The notes below the pieces were generated by a model. That model saw only the letters and a list, made by a program, of their open reading frames with translations, was not told where the DNA came from and made no database searches. Of a stretch of 64,000 nt of DNA, positions 52,107 through 61,299 are shown piece after piece. The position numbers and the translations under genes were made by a program. Within the stretch, counting starts at the first letter, position 1; each line of letters starts with the position of its first letter. Source of the stretch: Timonella senegalensis JC301 (lineage in GTDB: Bacteria; Actinomycetota; Actinomycetes; Actinomycetales; Cellulomonadaceae); NCBI RefSeq assembly GCF_000312125.1, contig NZ_HE978643.1, positions 81,200 through 145,199 on the forward strand, in the 5' to 3' direction.

Positions 52107-52288
52107 CCCAAAAAGCGGTCAATTACCGGTCACTATTTCCCCTAACGGGCGCACTCGGTTACCGTTACTTGACGCACTATGTACGAGGGGGCCGATCACC
52201 CGACGACGACCGGTCTAGTTTTTCGTCACACCAGTGAAAGATCCGCGTTTGCGCACAACGACGGCGTGAGAGCGCAAGGAAGGAAGAC

Positions 52289-53587
52289 ATGTCTGAGAAC
52301 CCGCACAACAAGGTGACTCTTACGGTCAATGAGGCCTCGCAAGAGCTTCCGGTAACTACCGCATCCATTGGCAACGATGGCTTTGGAGTCTCATCGTTGC
52401 TTGCAACGACCGGTATGGTCACCCTTGACCCGGGCTTTACCAACACTGCTTCGTGCGAATCGCAGATCACCTACATCGATGGCGATGCAGGCATCCTGCG
52501 ATACCGCGGCTACCCAATTGACCAGTTGGCTGAGCAGTCTACGTTCCTCGAGGTTGCCTACCTCCTGATTCACGGTGAGCTCCCGAACGCTACCGAGCTT
52601 GACGCATTCGAGTCGCGGGTAAACCGGCACACACTCGTACCTGAGGGCTTCCGCACCTTCATGGGTACCTTCCCTGCGAAGGCGCACCCAATGGCGGTCA
52701 TGGCGTCCGCAATCAACGCGCTGCCAACCTTCTATCCAGAGTCCGTGAACCCGTTCGAGGACGACACTGTCGAGCTGGCCACTGTTCTCCTGCTCGCCAA
52801 GTCCCGCACGATCACGTCCTACCTGCACCGACGCCGCGCAGGCGAGCCGCTGCTCTACCCGGACTACTCGCGCGGATACGTCGAAGACTTCCTGCGCATG
52901 ACGTTCTCGGAGCCGTACCACTCGTACGAGGTAGACCCCAAGGTGGTCAAGGCCCTCGACACTCTGCTCATCCTGCACGCAGACCACGAGCAGAACTGCT
53001 CCACCTCCACCGTGCGTGTAGTGGGCTCGAGCCACGCCAACCTGTATGCGTCGGTTTCCGCGGGAGTCAACGCACTGTCGGGCCCACTCCACGGTGGCGC
53101 AAACGAGTCCGTCCTCAAGATGCTCTCGACCATCCAGGCTGACGGGGGAGACCCCAAGAAGTTCATGGAAAAGGTCAAGAACAAGGAGGACGGCGTCCGC
53201 CTGATGGGCTTCGGACACCGCGTGTACAAGAACTACGACCCGCGTGCCGCCATTGTGAAGCGCTCCGCAGACGATGTACTTTCCTCGCTCGGTAAGCGCG
53301 ACCAGCTCCTCGACATCGCATTGGAACTCGAGGAGATCGCACTGAACGACGAGTACTTTATTTCCCGTAAGCTCTACCCCAACGTGGACTTCTACACGGG
53401 TCTGATCTACAAGGCGATGGGCTTCGACCCAGAGATGTTCACCCCGCTGTTCGCACTCGGGCGCATGCCGGGCTGGATCGCTCAGTGGCGCGAAATGATG
53501 AAGGACCCGAAGACCAAGATCGGCCGTCCACGTCAGGTCTACACGGGCGTAGCAGAGCGCGACTTTGTGGCAGTAGAAAACCGCTGA
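52289..53587 (+). CDS. gltA: Citrate synthase
   Basis: A 432-residue type II citrate synthase, entry enzyme of the TCA cycle. The signature GFGHRVYKNYDPRAA (about residue 310) holds the citrate-binding histidine and arginine, and GANESVLKML and the C-terminal RPRQVYTG are as expected. ATG 52289 follows GGAAGGAAG. The gap before it holds a CRP-like operator. It is followed by a strong hairpin. Together with fumC it is the only TCA gene in the window. Confidence 0.95.
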   Translation: MSENPHNKVTLTVNEASQELPVTTASIGNDGFGVSSLLATTGMVTLDPGFTNTASCESQITYIDGDAGILRYRGYPIDQLAEQSTFLEVAYLLIHGELPNATELDAFESRVNRHTLVPEGFRTFMGTFPAKAHPMAVMASAINALPTFYPESVNPFEDDTVELATVLLLAKSRTITSYLHRRRAGEPLLYPDYSRGYVEDFLRMTFSEPYHSYEVDPKVVKALDTLLILHADHEQNCSTSTVRVVGSSHANLYASVSAGVNALSGPLHGGANESVLKMLSTIQADGGDPKKFMEKVKNKEDGVRLMGFGHRVYKNYDPRAAIVKRSADDVLSSLGKRDQLLDIALELEEIALNDEYFISRKLYPNVDFYTGLIYKAMGFDPEMFTPLFALGRMPGWIAQWREMMKDPKTKIGRPRQVYTGVAERDFVAVENR

Positions 53588-53649
53588 TGGTGCAGGCGTA
53601 GGATCCGGTCGGCCGCGCTGAGCAGACGTTTCCCGCCACGTTGTCAAAG

Positions 53650-53695
53650 GAAGGGCCACGGAGCAGGTTCACACGAACCTGCTCCGCGGCCCTTC
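53650..53695. terminator. Bidirectional terminator between gltA and the lysozyme-like gene
   Basis: GAAGGGCCACGGAGCAGG and following bases (53650-53670) pair with 53675-53695 with one mismatch around ACAC. The stem ends in CCTTCGGCGTTT on one side and CCTTTGAC on the other. It separates convergent genes. Confidence 0.75.
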
Positions 53696-53773
53696 GGCGT
53701 TTCGCTACCGCGGAGGCGCCCACTCGGCGCGTTCGTCCTGACGCAACGCGTTCTCAACGACAGCCTCACCGGG

Positions 53774-54790
53774 CTAGGAGGAAGCTGAGGGCTCCAGGAT
53801 GTTGAGGTAGAGGCGAACACTCTTTGCGCTGGAAGGTGCGGTGCCCACCTGGTCAGGTGAATCGTCGGTAATTGCGGACCAAGCAGAAACGGCATTAGAG
53901 CCGGCCGCCAGGCCGGCTGCCCGAGACCACTGCGAGTTGTGAGTCAGAACGGCCTCCACCTGGGTTTCGTGGGCAGTCATGACTGCCCATTGCGCGAACC
54001 CGTCCGCGCCGCGGGCGGCATTGAGAATCCCTGCGGTGCTGACCTCCACGTACCCGCCCTTGGGGTGGGTCGTAATCTTCAGACCCGGAAAGTCCGTGTG
54101 GACGCGCGCGGCCACCGCGTCGAGCGCGATCTCGGATGCCGAACCAGCAGCAAAGGGAAGAGCAGGTTCAAGTTCGCAGCTCACGGTTCGCGAGGAATAG
54201 CCGCTCAGCGCGGAAGCCCACAGTCGAGAGGCGCTCTCGTGCTGGGCATAAGCGCGGGGGAAGGCAGAGCGCTGGACGGTTTGGGCGGCCACGGTGACCT
54301 CCATGTCCTGGTATCCATCGACCCGCACGAGCGCGTCATAGAACTTGCCCGACGAGTAATACGGGTCCATGATCTGCTCGACCGTACCCCACCCCTGCGA
54401 CGGGCGCTGCTGAAACAGCCCAACCGAATCGCGATCACCGTAGTCGATATTGACGGTGCGGGACTCCTGCGCGGCAGTGGCTAGCGCGATCGTAACCGCA
54501 CGGGCAGGGAGCCCACGCGAAATAGCCATGGCAGAGATGAGCGCCGCGTTGTTCGCCTGAGTCGGCGAGTACTTGTGCGTCAAGTCCGAACCCTGCACCC
54601 AGCAGGCGGGGTTGATCGTGCGCTCACTCAAGACCCGGGAGTCGAGGAACCGCACGACCCCGAACACACCGGCGGCGAAAAGCGCCACAATTGCGAGCGT
54701 CGCAAGCAGAGTCGCCCACACGCCCGAGGATCGCGACTGCGAGCGTGAACGAGAACGATTGCGGGGAGTGGAGCGAGTCGGAGGGGCCAC
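53774..54790 (-). CDS. Secreted lysozyme-fold-like protein
   Basis: A 338-residue protein with a basic N-terminus and one membrane helix or uncleaved signal (about residues 24-48). The segment TAAQESRTVNIDYGDRDSVGLFQQRPSQGWGT (in parts) recalls soluble lytic transglycosylase or lysozyme-like folds, with the glutamate in AQES as possible catalytic residue. The rest, RVDGYQDM, EVTVAAQTVQRSAF and the C-terminal D-D-S-P segment, is typical of a widespread actinobacterial family of unknown function. It should act outside the membrane. dapD lies upstream on the same strand. Confidence 0.7.
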   Translation of the reverse strand: MAPPTRSTPRNRSRSRSQSRSSGVWATLLATLAIVALFAAGVFGVVRFLDSRVLSERTINPACWVQGSDLTHKYSPTQANNAALISAMAISRGLPARAVTIALATAAQESRTVNIDYGDRDSVGLFQQRPSQGWGTVEQIMDPYYSSGKFYDALVRVDGYQDMEVTVAAQTVQRSAFPRAYAQHESASRLWASALSGYSSRTVSCELEPALPFAAGSASEIALDAVAARVHTDFPGLKITTHPKGGYVEVSTAGILNAARGADGFAQWAVMTAHETQVEAVLTHNSQWSRAAGLAAGSNAVSAWSAITDDSPDQVGTAPSSAKSVRLYLNILEPSASS

Positions 54791-54803
54791 ACGTTCATGG
54801 AAG

Positions 54804-54841
54804 CACGGCGCCCGCCGCGATTCAACGAGGCGGGCGCCGTG
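54804..54841 (-). terminator. Hairpin after dapD
   Basis: CACGGCGCCCGCC at 54804-54816 pairs perfectly with GGCGGGCGCCGTG at 54829-54841. It lies between dapD and the lysozyme-like gene and has no T run, so it may only attenuate readthrough. Confidence 0.55.
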
Positions 54842-54877
54842 CAGACGTGGAGGTTTCGGGGAAAAGTAGGGCTGACG

Positions 54878-55834
54878 TTAATTGGCGTGCAGAGCAGAGT
54901 TCAGCGTCACTCCGGTGCCCGCGCGCGTGACTGCCTCTACAGCACCCGTTTGGGAGTTGCGGCGGAACAGAATGTTGTCCTTGCCGGACAGGTCGCGCGC
55001 CTTGAGGACCACGGGGGAGCCGTCTTCGGTGAGCTGCCCGACCAGAACGACCTTGGTGCCACCCGTTACGTACAGCCCAGCCTCGACGATGCAATCGCTT
55101 CCCAGTGAGATGCCCACTCCCGAGTTCGCGCCCAGCAGTGTGCGCTCGCCGATCGACACAACCTCCCTGCCGCCGCCCGAGAGAGTTCCCATGATGGAGG
55201 CGCCACCGCCCACGTCAGACCCGTCGCCAACCGTGACTCCCGAGGAGATTCGGCCCTCGACCATGGACGTGCCTAGCGTCCCCGCGTTGAAGTTGCAGAA
55301 GCCCTCATGCATGATCGTGGTCCCAGGCGCGAGGTAGGCGCCGAGGCGGACCCTGTCTGCGTCTGCGATGCGCACGCCATCAGGAACCACGTAGTCCACC
55401 ATTCGAGGGAACTTGTCCACCCCATACACGGTGACGGGGCCACGGGAGCGAAGGCTAGCGCGCACCAGTTCAAACCCCTCGGGGGAACACGGTCCAAAGT
55501 TGGTCCAGACCACGTTGGTAAGCACGCCAAACACGCCGTCGAGGTTCAGTCCGTGGGGACGCACGAGCCGGTGCGAGAGAAGGTGAAGTCGGAGGTAGGC
55601 ATCAGCTGCATCGGCGGGCGGAGCGTCCAGGTCAATGCGGGTGCGGACCACGGACGCAGTTACTCCGCGGTCATTATCCCTGCCCTCAAGGGCGAGCAAG
55701 GTAGCCGGTGCCTCTGCCTCCGCAGGGACGTCGTCGAGCAGAGGCGTTGGGTACCATACGTCGAGTACGAGGCCCGAATTGGTAGACGTTGCGAGGCCGA
55801 AGCCCCATGCCAGACGGTTGGATGATGCGGTCAT
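54878..55834 (-). CDS. dapD: Tetrahydrodipicolinate N-succinyltransferase
   Basis: A 318-residue acyltransferase of the actinobacterial DapD type, which succinylates tetrahydrodipicolinate with succinyl-CoA. The N-terminal domain (about 1-145) is followed by a left-handed beta-helix of hexapeptide repeats (about 160-270; [39 protein letters not shown] in part). It is longer than the proteobacterial DapD (about 274 residues) and matches the mycobacterial form. It diverges from dapE across a shared 213-base promoter region. It feeds the dapC and dapE products. Confidence 0.93.
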   Translation of the reverse strand: MTASSNRLAWGFGLATSTNSGLVLDVWYPTPLLDDVPAEAEAPATLLALEGRDNDRGVTASVVRTRIDLDAPPADAADAYLRLHLLSHRLVRPHGLNLDGVFGVLTNVVWTNFGPCSPEGFELVRASLRSRGPVTVYGVDKFPRMVDYVVPDGVRIADADRVRLGAYLAPGTTIMHEGFCNFNAGTLGTSMVEGRISSGVTVGDGSDVGGGASIMGTLSGGGREVVSIGERTLLGANSGVGISLGSDCIVEAGLYVTGGTKVVLVGQLTEDGSPVVLKARDLSGKDNILFRRNSQTGAVEAVTRAGTGVTLNSALHAN

Positions 55835-55973
55835 GGATCAACACTATTCGCACCGGTGCCACCAGAAAAACAGTTCGGGAAAAGTCATTGTGTGATCTGC
55901 GCGCGATTACTGGGTGGTAACCCAATCGGCCGCTTGGTGCCTGTTTGGCGTGTGGTTGAAGCCCTCTCGGCGG

Positions 55974-56041
55974 ACACTGGATGCGAACACTGGACACCCG
56001 CCGGACGCGCACCCGAACACTGGCAGGCAGCAGAGTATATT
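55974..56041 (+). promoter_or_regulatory. Three ACACTGG repeats and candidate -10 box of dapE
   Basis: ACACTGG occurs at 55974-55980, 55987-55993 and 56017-56023, twice inside a longer CGAACACTGG. TATATT at 56036-56041 ends six bases before the dapE ATG. If it is the -10 box, transcription would begin at or next to the start codon, giving a leaderless mRNA. No ribosome binding site is visible, which supports this. Confidence 0.4.
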
Positions 56042-56047
56042 TGCACC

Positions 56048-57313
56048 ATGCCCTCCCCACGAACGCCGCAGGACGCACCGCACGACGCCCCACTGGAACT
56101 AACGCAGGAGACCACGCAACCCGTGGGAGCCGACGCGGCTGAGGCCGCGTCGAGTGCCGACCCGGTGAGCGCCGACTCTGCCACGCTGGGACGCGAGCCG
56201 AATGCGGGCGGCGAGTCGATCGTCGAAAATCTGGTTCTACTACCCGTGGAACAGGGGCCCGTGGCGCTGACTGAGGCGCTGTGCAACATCGAATCCGTGT
56301 CCGGTAACGAGGCCGCGATTGCGGATGCTATCGAGCAGGTGCTGCGCGGATGCGCGCACCTGGAGGTGACCCGGCTGGGAAATAACGTGATCGCGCGGAC
56401 CATGCTGGGGCGTACTCGCCGCGTGGTCGTGGCGGGGCACATCGACACCGTGCCGCTCGCCGGGAACCTGCCGGTGCGTAGGACGGTCATCGAGGGGAAT
56501 GACGTGCTGTGGGGGCGCGGCACCGTGGACATGAAGGCCGGCGTGGCAGTCCAGCTCGCGCTCGCCGTGGAGCTGACCAGCCCGCGCCAGGACGTGACCT
56601 GGTGCTTCTACGACAACGAGGAAGTCGCGGCGGACCTCAACGGACTTGGTGTGGTCGCGCGGACACGACCGGACCTGCTGGAAGGCGACTTCGCGATCCT
56701 TGGCGAGCCATCCAACGCCGGAATTGAGGGCGGCTGCAACGGCACGCTTCGCGCCGTCATCACCACCCACGGAACCGCAGCGCACTCGGCGCGGGCGTGG
56801 ATGGGCAAGAACGCAATCCACGGCGCACACGAGATCCTTGCGCGCCTCGACTCTTACGAACCCCAGACCATCACCGTGGACGGACTCGACTACCGCGAGG
56901 GCCTCAACGCAGTGGCGATTGTGGGCGGCATCGCGGGCAACGTTATCCCGGACCGGTGCGAGGTCACCGTGAACTTCCGGTTTGCGCCGTCACGAAGCCT
57001 CGAACAGGCTGAAGCACACGTGCGCGAGGTGTTCTCGGGGTTCGAACTCGAGGTCGCCGACGGGGCTGCAGGGGCGAGGCCCGGACTGGATGACCCCCTG
57101 GCGCTCGAGTTCTCCACGACCGTCCTCGGCCTAACGGGCGGCAGCCCCGCGCCCAAGTACGGATGGACCGACGTGGCACGATTCTCCGCACTCGGTGTGG
57201 CAGCCGTGAACTTCGGCCCGGGGGACCCGATGTATGCGCACAAGGACGACGAACACTGCGAGATCTCACAGATCACCGTGTGTTACGAGGCCTTGAAGTC
57301 CTGGTTGAAATAG
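56048..57313 (+). CDS. dapE: Succinyl-diaminopimelate desuccinylase
   Basis: A 421-residue zinc-dependent amidohydrolase of the M20 family, removing succinate to give LL-diaminopimelate. Metal ligands are in VVAGHIDTVPLAG, RGTVDMKAGVAV and YDNEEVAAD, with the general base E-E. The lid domain is in the middle (about 240-350). About 55 residues at the N-terminus (Pro, Asp, Glu and Ala-rich) precede the first conserved part. ATG 56048 is chosen as the first reasonable start. The bases at 56222-56236 resemble the palindrome-family end motif. Transcription may be leaderless. Confidence 0.9.
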   Translation: MPSPRTPQDAPHDAPLELTQETTQPVGADAAEAASSADPVSADSATLGREPNAGGESIVENLVLLPVEQGPVALTEALCNIESVSGNEAAIADAIEQVLRGCAHLEVTRLGNNVIARTMLGRTRRVVVAGHIDTVPLAGNLPVRRTVIEGNDVLWGRGTVDMKAGVAVQLALAVELTSPRQDVTWCFYDNEEVAADLNGLGVVARTRPDLLEGDFAILGEPSNAGIEGGCNGTLRAVITTHGTAAHSARAWMGKNAIHGAHEILARLDSYEPQTITVDGLDYREGLNAVAIVGGIAGNVIPDRCEVTVNFRFAPSRSLEQAEAHVREVFSGFELEVADGAAGARPGLDDPLALEFSTTVLGLTGGSPAPKYGWTDVARFSALGVAAVNFGPGDPMYAHKDDEHCEISQITVCYEALKSWLK

Positions 57314-57369
57314 CGAAAATTTCCGGTGTCCCAGGCCTGCGACGTGGCCAAGACTACTAGTGTGGAGTC

Positions 57370-58152
57370 ATGACAACTTCGAACCAACAGGCACGGGAAA
57401 GCTACCGCAAGGGACCAGTCCTCCTGCGCGGCTCCCAGATTCCGCACGAGACTTCCGACAAGCGACTCCTCGATACCTCGCAGAACTCCTCCTGGGTGCA
57501 CGACGACCCTTGGCGAGTCATGCGTATTCAGAGCGAGTTCGTTGAAGGATTCGGGGCGCTCGCGGAGTTGGGTCCTGCAATCTCGATCTTTGGTTCCGCG
57601 CGCACCAAGCCCGACCACCCTGACTATCAGCTCGCCATCGACGCTGCCACGATGTTCGTGGAACGCGGCTATGCCGTCATCACTGGCGGAGGTCCGGGCG
57701 TCATGGAAGCCGGCAACAAGGGCGCCCATGAGGCTGGAGGAATTTCGGTCGGCCTTGGCATTGAGTTGCCCTTCGAACAGGGCATGAACCAGTACGTGGA
57801 CCTCGGCGTGAACTTCCGCTATTTCTTTGCGCGTAAGACCATGTTTGTGAAATATGCGTCCGGATTCGTGGTCCTGCCGGGAGGGTTTGGCACATTCGAT
57901 GAGTTGTTCGAGGCGTTGACTCTGGTGCAGACACACAAGATCACGGAGTTCCCCATTGTTCTGGTGGGAACCGAATACTGGTCTGGTCTGATCAACTGGC
58001 TGCGCGACACGGTCGCGGCCCGTGGCATGATCAACCCCACTGACCTGGACCTCTTCCACATCGTCGATACCGCTGAAGAGGCCGTGCAGATTGTTGCAGA
58101 CCGCGCCGATCACATCCGTGAAGCAGCGCTGGCGGAGCCAGTCGAAGGTTGA
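57370..58152 (+). CDS. LOG-family (TIGR00730) nucleotide hydrolase
   Basis: A 260-residue Rossmann-fold protein. The GGGPGVMEAGNKGAHEAGG segment and PGGFGTFDELFEAL motif (P-G-G-x-G-T-x-x-E) are the LOG/YgdH family signatures. Homologues act as cytokinin-activating phosphoribohydrolases in plants or as nucleotide hydrolases in bacteria, and the mycobacterial relative Rv1205 lies next to folP2. The last codons overlap the TTG start of the FolP2-like gene by four bases. ATG 57370 follows no strong binding site. Confidence 0.88.
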   Translation: MTTSNQQARESYRKGPVLLRGSQIPHETSDKRLLDTSQNSSWVHDDPWRVMRIQSEFVEGFGALAELGPAISIFGSARTKPDHPDYQLAIDAATMFVERGYAVITGGGPGVMEAGNKGAHEAGGISVGLGIELPFEQGMNQYVDLGVNFRYFFARKTMFVKYASGFVVLPGGFGTFDELFEALTLVQTHKITEFPIVLVGTEYWSGLINWLRDTVAARGMINPTDLDLFHIVDTAEEAVQIVADRADHIREAALAEPVEG

Positions 58153-59147
58153 GTTCCCTCGTAAACGGTCAGAGCCTGTGGCTCCGGGGTGCCCCTGTCG
58201 GGGGTGCGCGGGCTGGAGCGGTTGGTGATGCTGCAAGCGCCGACAGTGCCGCCTCGACGGGCAGCACTTCGGCCGCAATCATGGCGATTATCAACCGGAC
58301 CACTGACTCCTTCTTTGCTGGCGCTCGGCAGATGGATGACACCGTCGCGCTGCGCGCCGCCGAAAACGCTCTAGAAAACGGCGCCCAGATTGTCGACATC
58401 GGGGGAGTGCGCGCTGGCGGAGGCCCCGTGGTGAGTGAGTCCGAGGAGATTCGCCGCGTCGTGCCGTTTGTGAACGTGGTGCGCGAGGAGTTCCCAGAGC
58501 TGCTGATTTCCGTGGACACGTGGCGTTCCGGGGTGGCTCGGGAGGTCGCTGCGGCTGGAGCCGACCTCATCAATGACACGTGGGCAGGCCACGATCCCGA
58601 CGTTGTCCACGTCGCCGCGGAGTTCGGCATCGGTGTGGTCTGCTCCCACACCGGCAACATGATCCCGCGGACTGACCCGTTCCGGGTCACGTTCCCGGCT
58701 GTGGTGCAGGCGGGTGCGGAGTCGGGCCCCGCTGGCGCGGACCCCAAAAACGGAATTATCGACGATGTTGTTGCGACCCTTCGCACGGCTGCTTCCCGGG
58801 CGGTTGCGGCGGGTGTGGACCCGCGCTCCGTCATTGTCGACCCAACACACGACTTTGGGAAGAACACCTGGCATTCGCTGCACCTGATGCGGAACACGTA
58901 TCGCCTTGCGGAACTGGGTTTTCCAGTGCTTATGGCGCTCTCACGCAAGGATTTTGTGGGTGAGACTCTTGACGTGCCCGCGGATGAGAGGCTCGAGGGC
59001 ACACTCGCGGCTACCGCGGTGGCCGCATGGCAGGGAGCCACGATCTTTAGGGCACACGACGTTCGGGCGACTCGACGAGTCCTGGACATGGTTGCCGCGA
59101 TGCGCGGCGATCTAGCGCCCATGAGGGTAACTCGGGCTGTCGACTGA
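58149..59147 (+). CDS. folP2: Dihydropteroate-synthase-like protein FolP2
   Basis: A 332-residue TIM-barrel protein of the FolP2 subgroup. The first 45 residues are an Ala/Gly/Ser-rich extension. The core has IMAIINRTTDSFF where true DHPS has N-x-T-P-D-S-F, and VDIGGVRAGGG where true enzymes have G-E-S-T-R-P-G, while DLINDTWAGHDPDV and DPTHDFGKNTWHS are conserved as in mycobacterial FolP2, which does not make folate. It is joined to the LOG gene as in mycobacteria, but gpgS does not follow. The start is TTG 58149, overlapping the LOG stop. Confidence 0.85.
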   Translation: MSSLVNGQSLWLRGAPVGGARAGAVGDAASADSAASTGSTSAAIMAIINRTTDSFFAGARQMDDTVALRAAENALENGAQIVDIGGVRAGGGPVVSESEEIRRVVPFVNVVREEFPELLISVDTWRSGVAREVAAAGADLINDTWAGHDPDVVHVAAEFGIGVVCSHTGNMIPRTDPFRVTFPAVVQAGAESGPAGADPKNGIIDDVVATLRTAASRAVAAGVDPRSVIVDPTHDFGKNTWHSLHLMRNTYRLAELGFPVLMALSRKDFVGETLDVPADERLEGTLAATAVAAWQGATIFRAHDVRATRRVLDMVAAMRGDLAPMRVTRAVD

Positions 59148-59311
59148 GAGTGTCGGCAGTTCGATGCCGGCGTTTCGCGGACAGGGCAAACGAGCAGATG
59201 AGGCGCCAAAAGCCTAGAGATTCATCAACTATTAGGTAAAATGGACAATAAGTTTACCGCCCCTTTAAGTTCTGAGCGTTCGACGTGGAGCTCAATGATT
59301 GGAGTACCCCA

Positions 59312-59479
59312 ATGGCTGCAATGAAGCCTCGAACAGGTGATGGCCCAATGGAAGTAGCAAGGGAAGGGCGCGGCATCATCATGCGAGTACCACTGGAAGG
59401 TGGAGGCCGACTCGTTGTGGAGCTCAACCAAAGTGAGGCCAATGAGCTCGGACGAGCTCTCGAAGCAGTAACGGAATAG
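59312..59479 (+). CDS. DUF3117 micro-protein
   Basis: A 55-residue protein of a very conserved actinobacterial family of unknown function (relative of Rv1211). The order of residues, MAAMKPRTGDGPMEVA, GRGIIMRVPLEGGGRLV and LNQSEANELGRAL, is typical. ATG 59312 follows TTGGAG at good spacing. It lies between folP2 and pepA, as in other actinobacteria where the glycogen genes follow. Confidence 0.93.
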   Translation: MAAMKPRTGDGPMEVAREGRGIIMRVPLEGGGRLVVELNQSEANELGRALEAVTE

Positions 59480-59482
59480 ATC

Positions 59483-61072
59483 TTGACACCTCGTGCAAAA
59501 TTCCCAGCAACACAACCCGAACCCATCACGGTTGGGCGTGAACTTCCAGCAATCTCGGTAAGTCCAGGGACGATTGAGTCCTGTGACTTCCTTGATGCGG
59601 AGTCGGTTGACGCGATTGCCGTTGGCGTTGGAGCGCCTATCGCGGGCGATGACGAACTGCAGCCCCGTGCGGGGACAGTGCATGCCTCGGCACGTTATCG
59701 TATCGATTTGGCGGAACTAGCCCATCGCTCGCATTTCAAGGCCGCGCCGGGCACAACCCACGTGATCGACCTTCCTGTTACCCACCGGGGTTCCGGGGCT
59801 GTTCTCCCATGGCAGGGTCTTCCACTTCGCATCATTCTCATGGGTGTGGGGCAGGGAACCGACGACGACTTGCGCAAGGCAGGCGCTGCACTCGCCGAGG
59901 TGAGCAAGGGGCTGGGCAAGGTCGTTACCACCGTCGCCGCACGGTCCGATGATCGGGGAACCCGCCACTTTGTGGAGGGATACCTGCTGGGTGCGTACTC
60001 GAGTTGGTCACGCAAGGCCAAGGCAGCACCGGTTCCGGCACAGGAGCTCGTGCTCCTCGGTCCAAACAGCCAGGAGGCCGTGGATACCGCTCGTCGCCAC
60101 GCTTGGCTAACCTGGATCGCCAGGGACCTCGCCACCATTCCGTCCAACATCAAGACCCCCGCCTGGCTCGCCTCCCAGTTTGTGGCTATCGCCAAGACGT
60201 ACGGCGTGGAAGCTAAGACATGGTCGGGCAAGCAGCTCAAGGACCAGGGCTTTGGCGGAGTCGAGGCGGTGGGTCAGGGATCCGTGAATCCTCCCGTTAT
60301 GGTGCAGCTGAGTTACGTGCCGGAGAAGAAAGCCAAAGACCACAAGCACGTTGTGCTCGTAGGTAAGGGCATCTCGTTCGACACCGGTGGTATCTCGATC
60401 AAGCGACCGCGCGAAACAATGATCACCATGAAGACGGACATGACCGGGGCCGCTGACGCGTTCGCGGCAGTCATTGGTGCCGCGACGAGCAAGATTGGAC
60501 ACAGCGTTACGGCGATGCTCCCGCTCGCTGAAAACCACTTTGGTGCCAACTCCACACGTCCGTCAGATGTCATCACCATTTTCGGCGGCAAGACCGTAGA
60601 GATTGCAAACACAGACGCCGAGGGCCGTGTGGTCATGGCAGACGCGCTTGCATATGGATCGCTGGAGCTCGGCGCCGACCTTCTGATTGACGTTGCCACA
60701 CTGACTGGTGCTGCGGCCATGTCGCTCGGGCACAGCCACGCCGCGCTCTTCACAAACAATGAGGATCTCAGCAAGCGGTTCCTTGAGGCGGCTGAAGAGA
60801 CCGGGGAAGCGCTCTGGCGGATGCCGTTGGTGCATGAGTACTCTGAGGCACTTGAATCGCAGGTCGCCGACCTGCGAAACATTCCGGAGCATGCGGCGGG
60901 AGCCGGTGCAGTTGTGGCGGCTCTGTTCCTTGAGCAGTTTGCGAACGGCTTGCCGTGGGTTCACCTCGACATTGCCGGTCCGTCACACCGAAACAGCAAG
61001 CACCATGAGGCCAACAAGGGTCCCACGGGCTTCGGTGCACGGGTGGTCCTCGAGGTTCTCGAAAAGTTGTAG
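59483..61072 (+). CDS. pepA: Leucyl aminopeptidase (M17 family)
   Basis: A 529-residue cytoplasmic metallo-aminopeptidase that releases N-terminal residues from peptides. The two-metal site is seen in VGKGISFDTGG and the signature NTDAEGRVVMADAL. The N-terminal domain (about 1-200) is typical of bacterial PepA. The start is TTG 59483, three bases after the DUF3117 stop, so co-transcription is likely. A strong bidirectional terminator ends the unit. Confidence 0.94.
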   Translation: MTPRAKFPATQPEPITVGRELPAISVSPGTIESCDFLDAESVDAIAVGVGAPIAGDDELQPRAGTVHASARYRIDLAELAHRSHFKAAPGTTHVIDLPVTHRGSGAVLPWQGLPLRIILMGVGQGTDDDLRKAGAALAEVSKGLGKVVTTVAARSDDRGTRHFVEGYLLGAYSSWSRKAKAAPVPAQELVLLGPNSQEAVDTARRHAWLTWIARDLATIPSNIKTPAWLASQFVAIAKTYGVEAKTWSGKQLKDQGFGGVEAVGQGSVNPPVMVQLSYVPEKKAKDHKHVVLVGKGISFDTGGISIKRPRETMITMKTDMTGAADAFAAVIGAATSKIGHSVTAMLPLAENHFGANSTRPSDVITIFGGKTVEIANTDAEGRVVMADALAYGSLELGADLLIDVATLTGAAAMSLGHSHAALFTNNEDLSKRFLEAAEETGEALWRMPLVHEYSEALESQVADLRNIPEHAAGAGAVVAALFLEQFANGLPWVHLDIAGPSHRNSKHHEANKGPTGFGARVVLEVLEKL

Positions 61073-61215
61073 GTGAACTGGGCCTAGTGACAGCCAGGGG
61101 CCGTGTGGCCGTGCGTTTCATTGTTCCGTTGGGTGTTGGTGCTCGGCGTGACACTGGAACTCGGTATGACTCTTGCGCTGGCAAAGCATCAGGCAACGTG
61201 GACCTAACAGAACAT

Positions 61216-61260
61216 GAAAAAGGTTGGGCCCCGCACGCAGTGCGGGGCCCAACCTTTTTC
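61216..61260. terminator. Bidirectional rho-independent terminator
   Basis: GAAAAAGGTTGGGCCCCGCA at 61216-61235 pairs perfectly with 61241-61260. The stem ends in T-rich tails on both strands, as needed between the convergent pepA and methyltransferase genes. Confidence 0.92.
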
Positions 61261-61299
61261 ACATACGATCGCGGCGCGTTCGCATGTGAACCTGAGGTC

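Noticed and set aside
52391-53659. Long open frame opposite gltA
   Set aside because: Shadow of a strongly biased sense gene; no start signal or motif.
58149-59147. Functional dihydropteroate synthase
   Set aside because: The pterin and sulfonamide-site motifs are altered as in mycobacterial FolP2, which lacks this activity.
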